A DNA stretch of 64,000 nucleotides from Geosporobacter subterraneus DSM 17957 (GCF_900142145.1 NZ_FQZV01000016.1:16139-80138), one strand, 5' to 3'; counted from the first letter of the stretch, positions 47,348 to 56,719 are shown. Translations and numbers: made by a program. Notes: generated by a model not told the origin, from the letters alone.

Positions 47348-47442
47348 AAAATCAAAATCATAGTTTAACAGAGAAAAATTTATTGTTTATCCTGGACTAT
47401 TTAAGAAGGTGGCAATTGCAAATGTATTTTTAAAACAATTCA

Positions 47443-47468
47443 TGCCAATCTTTGGCAGAAAAATTGCA
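47443..47468 (+). promoter_or_regulatory. Sigma-54 promoter of the aldolase operon, with inverted repeat at the -24 box
   Basis: TTGGCAGAAAAATTGCAT has GG at 47454-47455 and GC at 47466-47467 with 10 bases between. TGCCA (47443-47447) and TGGCA (47453-47457) form an inverted repeat that shares the -24 box, exactly as in the promoter at 50451. The start would be near 47479, 70 nt before the aldolase gene. Confidence 0.7.
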
Positions 47469-47549
47469 TATTTTAATGATAAATGCATGTTTCATCAACT
47501 TTAATAAATCCTATAAAGAATAGGAAAATAAAAAGCGGGAGGAAAGACG

Positions 47550-48194
47550 ATGTTATTAATGGAAGAACGTGAACTGATTGTTGAGTATGGTAAAAAATTG
47601 ATTACCAGTGGACTGACTAAGGGAACCGGCGGAAACATCAGCATTTGTAACCGAGAGCAGAATTTAATGGCAATCAGCCCAAGCGGATTGGACTATTTCC
47701 TGACAAAACCAGAGGACATTGTTGTATTGGACCTCGACGGGAATATTGTAGAGGGAACTAGGAAACCCTCCAGCGAGTTAGCAATGCATAATATCTTTTA
47801 CAGAAACAGAACAGATATTGATGCTGTAGTACATGCACACTCTACTTATTGTACAACCATTGCCTGTTTGAATTGGGAACTCCCGGCAGTACATTATTTG
47901 GTTGCCTTTGCGGGAAAAAACGTTCGATGTGCAGAATATGCCACCTTTGGAACTGAAGAATTAGCTGAAAATGCTTATAAGGGTATGGAGGATCGCTATG
48001 CTGTATTATTGGCTAATCACGGCTTGCTAACTGGAGCAGCTAATGTACATCAAGCCTTTAACATCGCTGAAGAGATTGAATTCTGTGCCGAACTTTATTA
48101 CCGTACAAGGTGTATTGGCGAACCTGTTATTCTACCGGAAGCAGAAATGGAATTAATGTTAGAAAAATTTAAAACCTATGGACAAAAGAATTAG
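47550..48194 (+). CDS. Class II (zinc) aldolase, FucA-like
   Basis: A 214-residue class II aldolase/adducin family enzyme. The zinc and catalytic set matches L-fuculose-1-phosphate aldolase in spacing: E76 in PSSELAMHN, H95 and H97 in VHAHSTY, and H157 in ANHGLL; TGGNIS near residue 28 binds phosphate. These enzymes split a ketose-1-phosphate into dihydroxyacetone phosphate and an aldehyde. GGGAGGAAA precedes the ATG. It is first of a sigma-54-driven group (aldolase, transaldolase-like aldolase, GpsA-like reductase) next to a polyol-type PTS. The actual sugar is unknown. Confidence 0.88.
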   Translation: MLLMEERELIVEYGKKLITSGLTKGTGGNISICNREQNLMAISPSGLDYFLTKPEDIVVLDLDGNIVEGTRKPSSELAMHNIFYRNRTDIDAVVHAHSTYCTTIACLNWELPAVHYLVAFAGKNVRCAEYATFGTEELAENAYKGMEDRYAVLLANHGLLTGAANVHQAFNIAEEIEFCAELYYRTRCIGEPVILPEAEMELMLEKFKTYGQKN

Positions 48195-48306
48195 TAAAAG
48201 AGACAGTCAATAGGGTCATTCAGCGTGATATAATTGGCCAACAAATATAAAAAAATGTATAATAAGTATAACAGTTTAACAAGTAAATTGATAGGAGGTA
48301 TGTAAA

Positions 48307-48954
48307 ATGAAACTGTTTATTGATACGGCAAATGTGGAAGAAATTCGAAAGGCCAATGACATGGGAGTTATTTGCGGGGTGACAACAAATCCTTCACTGA
48401 TTGCTAAAGAAGGCAGAGATTTCAAAGAAGTTATTCAAGAGATTACTGCAATCGTAGATGGACCTATCAGTGCAGAAGTAATCAGCCTAAAAGCAGAAGA
48501 AATGGTAGAGGAAGCAATTCCTTTGGCACAGATGCATAAAAATATTGTTATTAAGATTCCTATGACTGTTGAAGGCCTTAAAGCTGTAAAGGTACTTAGT
48601 GAAAAGGGAATTAAAACAAATGTAACACTTATTTTCTCTGCACCGCAAGCATTATTAGCTGCAAGAGCAGGTGCGACCTATGTGAGTCCTTTTTTAGGCA
48701 GAGTAGATGATATTGGCAATAGCAGTACCGTACTTATTGAGGAAATAGTAAAGATATTTGCGCTACATAACATTAAAACAGAAATTATTGCTGCAAGCAT
48801 TAGGAATTCAATGCATATCGTGCAGGCAGCTACTCTAGGTGCACATATTGCAACTGTACCCTATAAGGTTATAGTCGATATGACAAAACACCCGCTTACG
48901 GATATTGGCATAGAAAAATTCTTAAAGGATTGGGAGACCGTTCCTAAAAAATAG
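48307..48954 (+). CDS. Transaldolase / fructose-6-phosphate aldolase family enzyme
   Basis: A 215-residue short transaldolase (TalC/Fsa class): [31 protein letters not shown], Schiff-base K83 in [28 protein letters not shown] and [11 protein letters not shown]. Small members of this family act as transaldolases or cleave fructose-6-phosphate into dihydroxyacetone and glyceraldehyde-3-phosphate; sequence alone does not decide. AGGAGG precedes the ATG. It follows the FucA-like gene by 112 bp and may also have its own promoter. Confidence 0.92.
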   Translation: MKLFIDTANVEEIRKANDMGVICGVTTNPSLIAKEGRDFKEVIQEITAIVDGPISAEVISLKAEEMVEEAIPLAQMHKNIVIKIPMTVEGLKAVKVLSEKGIKTNVTLIFSAPQALLAARAGATYVSPFLGRVDDIGNSSTVLIEEIVKIFALHNIKTEIIAASIRNSMHIVQAATLGAHIATVPYKVIVDMTKHPLTDIGIEKFLKDWETVPKK

Positions 48955-49008
48955 CTTTTTTTTATAAACAGTACGGTCTCACTGGTTGATGAGGAAAGGA
49001 GATCGGAA

Positions 49009-50073
49009 ATGGCAAAAGTTACTATCATTGGAGCAGGAGCCATGGGAAGTGCGTTGATTGTTCCACTAGCAGATAATGGACATGAGGTAAGGCTTTGGGG
49101 TACGGAACTGGATGGGGAAATCATTGATAGTTTAAGAAAGGGATTGCCTCATCCTAAGCATAAGCATCGTTTACCATCGGAGATTGCAACTTACCAGGTT
49201 ACTGAGCTTGAAGAAGCTATGTTAGATACTGAGCTTGTGATTATGGCCATCACTTCTGACGCCTTAGAAAATGTTTTTGACAAAGTAGTTCCTTTTTTGA
49301 AGGAAGGCGTTATCGTCGGAAGTGTTTCAAAGGGTTTCAATTATGATCAGAATGGAAGAATTGTAATACTTCCTGAGATTTTGGAAAATACGCTGCCTGA
49401 GACTTTACGAAACAAGGTCCCAATCGTAGTAGTGGGAGGTCCATGTAAAGCAATAGAAGTAGTCTGGAAATCACCTACTGCTGTAACCTACAGCAGCAAC
49501 AACGTAGAAGCGGCAAAATATATGCAAAGCATACTTATGACCGATGTATATCGGGTAGAAGTCACCGATGATGTAATTGGAACGGAAGTATGTGCTGCTA
49601 TGAAAAATGCTTATTCTGTAGGATTAGGCATGGCAGAAGGTTTTAAAGCGAAAAATGGATTTCTTCACAATAATACAAAGGCTGCGCTATTCACCTTTGC
49701 AGTTGCCGAAATGGGTATTTTAACAAAGGCAATGGGAGGGTCATTAGAGGCTGTTATAGGACTTCCCGGAGTAGGAGATTTGGAGGTAACTGGAGAAGCT
49801 GGAAGAAATAGAACTTTGGGTGAACTTATCGGAGGCGGATTGACAGCCAGCAAAGCCGTGGAAAAAATGAGAGAAGAAGGAATTACCGTGGAAGGATATC
49901 CGGCAATCAAATTCGGATATTATCTGGCTAAGCAGCTTGAGTCAGAAGAAAAACTGTCTTTAGACCAACTTCCTCTATTAAGGGGCTTATACAGCATTTT
50001 ATACGAGAATGCACCAGCCTATGGAAAAATCAAGGAACTTTTACAAAATTGTACTGGATACTATAAAATATAG
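49009..50073 (+). CDS. Divergent glycerol-3-phosphate dehydrogenase (GpsA) homologue
   Basis: A 354-residue NAD(P)-dependent dehydrogenase of the GpsA fold: VTIIGAGAMGSALIVPLADN at the start, SVSKGF, catalytic Lys in CAAMKNAYSVGLGMAEG, and GLPGVGDLEVT with RNRTLGELIGGG. Where housekeeping GpsA has a GPS-x-A-x-E-V segment, this one has GGPCKAIEVVWKSPTAV, and the chain is somewhat longer, so the substrate may differ. It could reduce dihydroxyacetone phosphate made by the upstream aldolases, or a related sugar phosphate. AAAGGAGA precedes the ATG. It is last of the group, before a terminator. Confidence 0.85.
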   Translation: MAKVTIIGAGAMGSALIVPLADNGHEVRLWGTELDGEIIDSLRKGLPHPKHKHRLPSEIATYQVTELEEAMLDTELVIMAITSDALENVFDKVVPFLKEGVIVGSVSKGFNYDQNGRIVILPEILENTLPETLRNKVPIVVVGGPCKAIEVVWKSPTAVTYSSNNVEAAKYMQSILMTDVYRVEVTDDVIGTEVCAAMKNAYSVGLGMAEGFKAKNGFLHNNTKAALFTFAVAEMGILTKAMGGSLEAVIGLPGVGDLEVTGEAGRNRTLGELIGGGLTASKAVEKMREEGITVEGYPAIKFGYYLAKQLESEEKLSLDQLPLLRGLYSILYENAPAYGKIKELLQNCTGYYKI

Positions 50074-50115
50074 TGTTTTTTAAGTAGCAGATCTTCATAT
50101 GTTCATACTTAACAC

Positions 50116-50148
50116 AAAAGACCTAGAGCAATCCCCTAGGTCTTTTAT
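50116..50148 (+). terminator. Terminator of the aldolase operon
   Basis: AAAAGACCTAG pairs with CTAGGTCTTTT around AGCAATCCC. Confidence 0.85.
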
Positions 50149-50450
50149 ATTTAGGTTAAAAAATAATCTGTAAAGAAAACTTTTAATAGAAAATTTGTTG
50201 TGGCATATTTTGTTTGATATGAAAAGTGCAATGACAGGAAATTCTGGATATTTCAATAATTAAGATACTGATAAAAGGACAAGCTGGAATAAAATATGTA
50301 CTGTGAGACAGAAAGGTGGCATAAATTGTTATATAATTTTATTATGCTTTAAAAATATTTAGAATTTTTAAAATAATGTTTTGAAGCACATCCGCTTTTT
50401 ACTCATGTATCCCAGATTTGATACAGAAGGAGAAATAGGTTCACAAAAGG
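50149..50450. other. Control region upstream of the LevR-type gene; no gene seen
   Basis: About 300 AT-rich bases without coding frame. TGTATC (50406-50411) and GATACA (50420-50425) form a small inverted repeat 35-55 bp before the sigma-54 promoter. Enhancer sites for the activator may lie here, but I see no convincing repeated motif. Confidence 0.35.
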
Positions 50451-50476
50451 TGCCATATCATGGCATAGATATTGCA
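50451..50476 (+). promoter_or_regulatory. Sigma-54 promoter of the levR-PTS operon, with inverted repeat at the -24 box
   Basis: TGGCATAGATATTGCA has GG at 50462-50463 and GC at 50474-50475, 10 bases apart. TGCCA (50451-50455) and TGGCA (50461-50465) form the same TGCCA-N5-TGGCA repeat seen before the aldolase operon. The start would be near 50487, so the leader is very short. It implies that the activator drives its own operon. Confidence 0.75.
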
Positions 50477-50499
50477 ATTATAAAGGGCAGGTGAAGCAG

Positions 50500-53433
50500 A
50501 TGAAAAAAATATTAGACCTTATTCAAAATGAGGATAAAAAGAATCCTCTAACAGATGAAGAAATTTCGAAGATTTTGGGAATTAGCAGGAGCGAGGTAGT
50601 CAATTTAAGACATTCTTTAAAGATCGGTGATTCTAGAGAACGGAGAAAAAAGCTTTTAGAAGCGGAGATCCATAAACTCCTAGAAATGAAACCGGACATT
50701 TCTGAGAGAATGCTGACAGAAGAATTAAATAGAGTGGGTTTTAAATTGTCTAGGAATATCGTTTCTAAGTTCTTAAGATTGTCCAAGAGAGAGGATGCAG
50801 CAAGTATGATAGAAGAACTTCCTCTCCCCCAAAAAAGCAGTGGAGCCTTTGATAAAATCATTGGCGCAAATGGTAGCTTGAAGCCACAAATTGAGCTGGC
50901 AAAAGCAGCAGTATTATACCCGACAAATGGACTGCACACACTGATTTATGGAGGAACTGGTGTGGGAAAAAGTGAACTGGCAGAAAGTATGTATAAGTTT
51001 GCCATAGAGGCTAAGGTAAAGCCTGAGGATGCACCCTTTATCATCTTTAACTGTGCTGATTACGCTGAAAATCCTCAACTTTTGCTCGCTCAGCTATTTG
51101 GCTATGTAAAGGGCGCTTACACTGGTGCAGAAACAAATAAAGAAGGATTGGTTGAAAAGGCCAATAATGGAATTTTATTTTTAGACGAAGTACACCGTCT
51201 ACCCCCTGAAGGCCAGGAAATCCTTTTCTATTTGATAGATAAAGGAAAATTTAGAAGATTAGGGGAAACCGATGTATTTAGGGAAGTAAAATTGATGATT
51301 ATTGCAGCGACAACAGAGGATATTGAATCATCCCTGCTGGCAACCTTTAGACGTAGAATTCCGATGATGATTGAAATTCCTTCTTTATCACAGCGACCTT
51401 TTGAAGAGAAATTTGAGATCATTAAAAATTTTTTTAGGCAAGAGGCAACCCGAATGAATGTAAGTATCACGGTTAACTATGATGTCATAGTAGCCTTGTT
51501 GCTGTACGAAACCAATGGGAATATTGGACAATTGCGCTCTGACATACAGGTAGTTTGTGCGAGAGGCTTCTTAAATTACATGGTTAAGAAGCAAAAAAGT
51601 ATTAATATTGAAATTACGGATCTGCCAAGTCTTGTGGTGAAGGGCTTGTTGAAAATTAAGACAAATAGAAAAACAATAGAAAAAATAATCAATAGCAATC
51701 TGGAAATTTCTCCTGACGACGAAAGCATATTGCAAAAAAGTGCCCTTGAAGCAGCCAAAGAATCCGGGTATGCTTTTCCGAAAGAAATCTACAGAGAGAT
51801 TGAAGAAAAATATCAAAAAATGGAGTACCAGGGTTTAGATACTGCTATCATCAATCGAATCTTAGCTGACGAACTTGAAATGAAGATCAGACAATTAATT
51901 AAGCAGTTTCAGTATAACAAACATAACCTAATCAAGCAGGATTTAGAGAAAATTGTTGGAGAAAAAATAGTAACAGCTGTAGAAGAAATGATGAAAAAGG
52001 CTGTCAAGAACCTTCCGGATATTGATGAAAGCTTGTTCTATTGTTTAGCTACCCATCTGTCTGCTTCTTATGAAAGAATACTTCAAAATAAATTTATTGG
52101 AAACCCGCAACTCAACAGAATTTGTTTGGAATATCCAAAGGAATATAAAGTTGCAGAAGAGATGAGTAAAATTGCAAGTTATTATCTAGAAATAGATCTA
52201 CCCGAAGACGAAATTGCTTTTATTGCCATGTACCTAAAAACCTATTCAACAAAAAATATGCTGAATGAAAACAATGTAGGAATCTTAGTTTTATCCCATG
52301 GACATGTGGCAGAAGGTATGGTTTATGTAGCAAATAGGCTATTGGGCGTTGAACATGCCAAAGCTTTAGAAATGTCTTTGGATGAATCGCCCAGTGTCGT
52401 TTTAGAAAAAGCAATAGATATGATTAAAAGTATGGACCGTGGCAAGGGTGTACTATTGTTGGTGGACATGGGTTCATTGGTCAGTTTTGGAAATATTATC
52501 ACGGAAAGAACAGGAATTAGGACCAGGACTATTACCCGGGTGGATACGACGATGGTAATTGAAGCAGTTAGGAAAGCGTTAACACCTGATTCAGAATTGA
52601 ATGACATTGCTGATTTTCTTGAAAACCAGCGATTTTTACCAAATAAAAAGCCGCTGGATAAATCTCCGAAAAAGCTAGGAAATGCAATCGTGAGTATTTG
52701 TTTAACCGGAAAAGGTGCTGCGCAGATGCTTGGGAAAGTTATAAAAGGCAATAGCCGTATAAAAGAGAATCTGGAGATTATTACATTAGGCGCTTTAACT
52801 GACTGCAACTTAGACGAAACGATTAAAAATATTTCAATGAAAAAGAATATACTGGCAGTTGTTGGGACGATAGACTTAAAGATTCCTGGAATTCCATATA
52901 TATCGGCAAAAGAAATACTAAAAGGAGAAGGAATTAACAGAATACATAACCTCATAAATATATATGAGAACCCTACGGAAAAAATTGGAAATGGGGTCCC
53001 CGAGCTATCCTTTAAGCAGTTATTCAATCCAGAACTAATGCATTTAAATGTAATGGCGGCCAATAAGAATGAAGTATTGGATCGGATGGCAAATCGCATG
53101 GTTGAAAACGGCTATGTTACAGAAAGATACATTTTTTCCATCCATGAAAGAGAGATTATGGCACCTACAGTTTTTAAAAATATGGTAGCACTTCCTCATG
53201 GCAGTCCTGAAGAAATTATTCAGCCTGCAATATCGATCATGACTCTGTCTTCCCCTATTATATGGGATGGCAATCAAACAGTTGATTGTGTATTTATGCT
53301 TGGACTTAGTCAGTACTACAAAAAAGAATTCAGAAAATTCTATTCGATCATCAATAATGAAAAGGTTTTAGAAAAGATCAAGAAGTGTAAAACTGTTGAT
53401 ATGCTCATGGAGGTGTTACTAAAAAATGATTAA
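50500..53433 (+). CDS. levR: LevR-type sigma-54 activator with PRD, EIIA-Man-like and EIIA-Fru-like domains
   Basis: A 977-residue PTS-controlled enhancer-binding protein. Residues 1-100: helix-turn-helix (TDEEISKILGISRSEVVNLR). 120-370: AAA+ domain with Walker A GGTGVGKSE near 151, sigma-54 loop GAYTGA 205-210 and LDEVHR 228-233. About 470-580: PTS regulation domain with H519 (CLATHLSASYERIL). About 585-700: EIIA-mannose-like domain with H600 (VLSHGHVAEGM). About 715-800: EIIB-like stretch. About 835-977: EIIA-fructose-like domain with H900 (VALPHGSPEE). Phosphorylation of these histidines by HPr or EIIB would report sugar flux. ATG 50500 fits AGGGCAGG. It overlaps the EIIA gene by 8 bp. Confidence 0.93.
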   Translation: MKKILDLIQNEDKKNPLTDEEISKILGISRSEVVNLRHSLKIGDSRERRKKLLEAEIHKLLEMKPDISERMLTEELNRVGFKLSRNIVSKFLRLSKREDAASMIEELPLPQKSSGAFDKIIGANGSLKPQIELAKAAVLYPTNGLHTLIYGGTGVGKSELAESMYKFAIEAKVKPEDAPFIIFNCADYAENPQLLLAQLFGYVKGAYTGAETNKEGLVEKANNGILFLDEVHRLPPEGQEILFYLIDKGKFRRLGETDVFREVKLMIIAATTEDIESSLLATFRRRIPMMIEIPSLSQRPFEEKFEIIKNFFRQEATRMNVSITVNYDVIVALLLYETNGNIGQLRSDIQVVCARGFLNYMVKKQKSINIEITDLPSLVVKGLLKIKTNRKTIEKIINSNLEISPDDESILQKSALEAAKESGYAFPKEIYREIEEKYQKMEYQGLDTAIINRILADELEMKIRQLIKQFQYNKHNLIKQDLEKIVGEKIVTAVEEMMKKAVKNLPDIDESLFYCLATHLSASYERILQNKFIGNPQLNRICLEYPKEYKVAEEMSKIASYYLEIDLPEDEIAFIAMYLKTYSTKNMLNENNVGILVLSHGHVAEGMVYVANRLLGVEHAKALEMSLDESPSVVLEKAIDMIKSMDRGKGVLLLVDMGSLVSFGNIITERTGIRTRTITRVDTTMVIEAVRKALTPDSELNDIADFLENQRFLPNKKPLDKSPKKLGNAIVSICLTGKGAAQMLGKVIKGNSRIKENLEIITLGALTDCNLDETIKNISMKKNILAVVGTIDLKIPGIPYISAKEILKGEGINRIHNLINIYENPTEKIGNGVPELSFKQLFNPELMHLNVMAANKNEVLDRMANRMVENGYVTERYIFSIHEREIMAPTVFKNMVALPHGSPEEIIQPAISIMTLSSPIIWDGNQTVDCVFMLGLSQYYKKEFRKFYSIINNEKVLEKIKKCKTVDMLMEVLLKND

Positions 53434-53890
53434 GTTTTCATTCGATAAAAGAACTGTAAAAGCGAGAGTAAAAACAAATTCTCATGAAGAAATCCTAAGA
53501 CAATTGGCTACAATGCTTTATCAAGCTGGCTATGTAGCAGAGAGCTTTATTGATGCAATTATTAGTCGCGAAGCTATATTTCCTACAGGATTGCCTACAG
53601 AAGGTTATGGGGTTGCGATTCCACATACAGATCCCCATCATGTAAAGGAAGCAATGATTGCCATTGCCACCCTGGAAAAACCGGTTAATTTTAAGATTAT
53701 GGGAAATCCGGATGAGGAAATAGAAGTGACTATTGTCTTTATGTTAGCCATGAGAGACAGCAGCAGCCAGCTGCAGCTTCTTTCGAACCTAATGAGTGTT
53801 ATACAAGATATAGGACTCTTAAAGAGGATTTATGCCTCAGAAAGTGAGGAGGAACTCCTTGCCATATTAAATGATGCAATTGACCTTTAA
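53426..53890 (+). CDS. PTS EIIA component, galactitol/fructose type
   Basis: A 154-residue EIIA of the fructose/mannitol superfamily. The phosphorylated histidine is H67 in GYGVAIPHTDPHHV; FPTGLPTEG before it is the standard approach. It takes phosphate from HPr and hands it to EIIB. It overlaps the activator gene by 8 bp and precedes EIIB by 17 bp, so the three PTS subunits are made together as separate proteins. Confidence 0.93.
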   Translation: MIKFSFDKRTVKARVKTNSHEEILRQLATMLYQAGYVAESFIDAIISREAIFPTGLPTEGYGVAIPHTDPHHVKEAMIAIATLEKPVNFKIMGNPDEEIEVTIVFMLAMRDSSSQLQLLSNLMSVIQDIGLLKRIYASESEEELLAILNDAIDL

Positions 53891-53907
53891 ATAAAGGAGG
53901 TGAAAAA

Positions 53908-54210
53908 ATGAGAAAGTATAAGGTTCTGACAGTATGTGGAACTGGTATTGCAACATCTACAGTAGCGGCTGAAAAAACAAAGGAGATGTTAAAAGCCCGT
54001 GGCTTAGATGTAGAGGTTGTTGAGGCGAAGGCTTCAGAGGTAGCTTCTAAGGTTCAGGTTTTAAATCCTGATGTCATCGTGCATACAACTCCAGTAAGTG
54101 ACAGTGCAGCACCAGGAATTAAGAAGTTCAGAGGATTACAGTTTCTTACCGGAATAGGCATGGATAAACTAGCTGATGAAATCGCTGATTATCTGAAGAG
54201 TCTTGAGTAA
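53908..54210 (+). CDS. PTS EIIB component, galactitol type
   Basis: A 100-residue EIIB with the phosphocysteine C10 in VLTVCGTGIATSTVAAEK, the GatB/SgcB pattern. AAAGGAGG precedes the ATG. It passes phosphate from EIIA to the sugar bound on EIIC. Confidence 0.94.
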   Translation: MRKYKVLTVCGTGIATSTVAAEKTKEMLKARGLDVEVVEAKASEVASKVQVLNPDVIVHTTPVSDSAAPGIKKFRGLQFLTGIGMDKLADEIADYLKSLE

Positions 54211-54248
54211 AAGTGACTTTAACAATTTAAAGAAGAGGGGGACTATAA

Positions 54249-55499
54249 ATGAGAGTTATTCAATTCATACTCGATTTAGGACCAACCGTTATGATGCCCG
54301 TTATTATAACACTTCTTGGACTACTTTTCAGACAAAAATTTGCAAAAGCCTTTAGAGCTGGTCTTACAATTGGTATCGGTTTTGCTGGTATTAACTTAGT
54401 TATTGGTCTATTAGTAAGCAATCTTTCTCCTGCTACACAGGCTATGGTAAAAAACTGGGGGTTAACATTGGACGTTATGGATGTTGGTTGGCCAATCTCA
54501 GCAGCAATCAGCTTTGGTACTACAATCGTTCCGGCAGTTTTCTTTATAGGCTTTGTAATTAATATTATCATGCTTGCAATGAACTGGACAAAAACAATGA
54601 ACGTGGACCTTTGGAATTACTGGCACTTTATTTTTACAGGTGCTCTTGTAATGTTTGCTACCGACAGCCTTCTATTGGGTTTAGTTGCTGCGGCCGTTAC
54701 AATTATTATCATTTTAAAGCTGGCAGACTGGACTGCTCCTCTGGTTCAAGATTTCTTTGGATTAGACGGTGTCTCCCTTCCACATACGGAGACAGTATCT
54801 TGGGCACCAGTAGGAATGGCAGTAAATAAGGTTCTTGAAAAAATACCTGGAATCAACAAAATCGAATTAGATACAGATATGATTCAAAAACGTTTTGGTA
54901 TATTTGGAGAACCAATGTTGATGGGGTTATTCCTTGGAGCTGCTATCGGTGGCGTAGCCGGCTATGACTTAAAAGGAATTATTCAGCTGGGTGTAAGTAT
55001 GTCAGCAGTTATGTTTCTAATGCCAAGGATGGTACGTATTTTAATGGAAGGTCTTATTCCTCTATCTGAAAGTGCTCGTGATTTTATTGCAAAGAAATTC
55101 CCAGGCAAAGAAGTTTATATCGGATTGGATGCTGCAATTGCTATCGGCCATCCAGCTGTAATTTCAACAGGCTTAGTAATGATTCCAATTACGCTTCTAT
55201 TGGCTGCCATTCTTCCCGGAAATAGATTATTGCCATTCACAGATCTTGCAATTTTACCTTTCTTTATGATTTGGGCTGTTGCTCCATCTAAAGGAAATGT
55301 TTTCAGAGGAATTATCACTGGAACGATTTTTATGATTGGTATTTTGTATATTGGTACCGCCATAGCAGGCGTATCCACAGTAATGGCGAAGAGTGTAGGA
55401 TTTGCATTCCCAGAAGGAACCGCAGAAATCTCTTCTCTTGACGGTGGGGCTCACTTAGTGCCATATATTATTTATAAGATAATCGAGATGATATTCTAA
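54249..55499 (+). CDS. PTS EIIC permease, galactitol family
   Basis: A 416-residue integral membrane protein with about ten hydrophobic segments. It has the GatC-family features VIQFILDLGPTVMMPVIITL at the start, GLTIGIGFAGINLVIGLL, and GLDAAIAIGHPAVISTGLVM, the conserved GHPA motif near the substrate site. It imports and phosphorylates a polyol or sugar together with the two upstream subunits. Known members take galactitol, but related permeases carry other pentitols and sugars, so the substrate is open. Confidence 0.93.
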   Translation: MRVIQFILDLGPTVMMPVIITLLGLLFRQKFAKAFRAGLTIGIGFAGINLVIGLLVSNLSPATQAMVKNWGLTLDVMDVGWPISAAISFGTTIVPAVFFIGFVINIIMLAMNWTKTMNVDLWNYWHFIFTGALVMFATDSLLLGLVAAAVTIIIILKLADWTAPLVQDFFGLDGVSLPHTETVSWAPVGMAVNKVLEKIPGINKIELDTDMIQKRFGIFGEPMLMGLFLGAAIGGVAGYDLKGIIQLGVSMSAVMFLMPRMVRILMEGLIPLSESARDFIAKKFPGKEVYIGLDAAIAIGHPAVISTGLVMIPITLLLAAILPGNRLLPFTDLAILPFFMIWAVAPSKGNVFRGIITGTIFMIGILYIGTAIAGVSTVMAKSVGFAFPEGTAEISSLDGGAHLVPYIIYKIIEMIF

Positions 55500-55507
55500 T
55501 GTAAAGG

Positions 55508-55544
55508 TTAGAGAGCCTTTGAGTTTTTTTAAAAGGCTCTCTAA
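55508..55544 (+). other. Intra-operon stem-loop after EIIC
   Basis: TTAGAGAGCCTTT (55508-55520) and AAAGGCTCTCTAA (55532-55544) form a perfect 13-bp stem. AAAAGT follows, not a U tract, so it is better read as an mRNA-stabilising or processing hairpin than a terminator. Confidence 0.55.
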
Positions 55545-55620
55545 AAAGTATTGCAGACTGTACAAAAAAGTTATCGGATATACAAAACTTTAGGTTGGAA
55601 TTTGCTGAGGAGGATGTTAA

Positions 55621-56658
55621 ATGGAAGGAAAAATGAAAGCAATGATGTTTTACGCACCAGGAGATGTTCGATTTGAAGAAACGAATATCCCACGGCCAAA
55701 GGATGATGAAATTCTTGTGAAAGTAAAGGCTGCTACTACCTGCGGTACGGATTTAAAAACTTATCGGAGAGGCCATCCATCGATCATTAAGTCTGTGCCT
55801 TCAACCTTCGGACATGAATTTGCCGGTGAAGTTGTAGAAATAGGCAAGAACGTAGATAATTTTAAAGTTGGAGACCGGGTAGTAGGAGGAAACTCAGCTC
55901 CTTGTTTCCATTGCTATTACTGCAATCAAGGCATGTACAGTCTATGTGAAAATCTAGAGTTTTTAAACGGAGCTTATTCCGAGTATGTGGTTGTTCCAAG
56001 GCAGATCGTAAAATATAATTATCATAAGATCCCTAAAGGATTAGACTACAGAGAAGCAGCTTTGGTAGAACCACTTGCTTGTGCACTGCACGGTATTGAG
56101 AGAACGCCTATAAGGGTAGGAGATGTTGTAACGGTCATCGGTGCCGGTCCTATTGGGCTTATGTTCGTTAAGCTTGCAGCTTTAAAAGGGGCAAAGGTTA
56201 TTTGCGTAGACCTATCAGACTATCGGCTGCAAGAATCAAAAAAATTTGGCGCTGTCATGACAGTGAATGCTTCTAAAGAAGATCCGATTACAGATGTAAA
56301 AGCCCTTACTGCCTTGGAGAAAGGACCTGATGTAGTGATAGAAGCAACTGGTTTTCCAGAAGTATGGGAACAGGCGATTAACATGGTTCGCCCTGGTGGT
56401 TTAGTGAACCTTTTTGGAGGAACAAAGAAAGGAACCACTTTTACCATTGACTGTCAGTTATTCCACTATTCAGAGATAACCATTAAAGCAGTATTCCATC
56501 ATACACCTTATCATGTAAAAAAGGCTTTAGAGCTATTGTCTGACGGTCAGGTAGACGGCAAGTTATTTATTACTGGAGAATATCCGCTAGAAAAGACAAT
56601 AGATGCTTTGGAAAGTATAGGAAGACAAGAAGGTATTAAGTATGCCATTATTCCTTAA
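55621..56658 (+). CDS. Zinc-dependent polyol/alcohol dehydrogenase (MDR family)
   Basis: A 345-residue medium-chain dehydrogenase. Catalytic zinc ligands: C41 (TTCGTDLKTYRRGH) and H65-E66 (FGHEFAGEVVEIG). Structural zinc cysteines: CFHCYYCNQGMYSLC. The NAD-binding fold starts VIGAGPIGLMFVKLAALKG. By family and place it should oxidise the PTS product, a polyol phosphate, to a ketose phosphate, like galactitol-1-phosphate 5-dehydrogenase. That is inference. GAGGAGG precedes the ATG. Confidence 0.9.
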   Translation: MEGKMKAMMFYAPGDVRFEETNIPRPKDDEILVKVKAATTCGTDLKTYRRGHPSIIKSVPSTFGHEFAGEVVEIGKNVDNFKVGDRVVGGNSAPCFHCYYCNQGMYSLCENLEFLNGAYSEYVVVPRQIVKYNYHKIPKGLDYREAALVEPLACALHGIERTPIRVGDVVTVIGAGPIGLMFVKLAALKGAKVICVDLSDYRLQESKKFGAVMTVNASKEDPITDVKALTALEKGPDVVIEATGFPEVWEQAINMVRPGGLVNLFGGTKKGTTFTIDCQLFHYSEITIKAVFHHTPYHVKKALELLSDGQVDGKLFITGEYPLEKTIDALESIGRQEGIKYAIIP

Positions 56659-56719
56659 TGAATAATACCTGGGGTCCATCTTAAATGGTGCACTCCTATA
56701 ACAAAGGGAGGCCTTTCTT

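Noticed and set aside
52323..53099. Long open frame (about 258 codons) on the minus strand inside the LevR-type gene
   Set aside because: It is antisense to a clear multidomain protein, has no ribosome site or recognisable motif, and is rich in the Phe/Ser/Ile runs typical of antisense frames in AT-rich genes.
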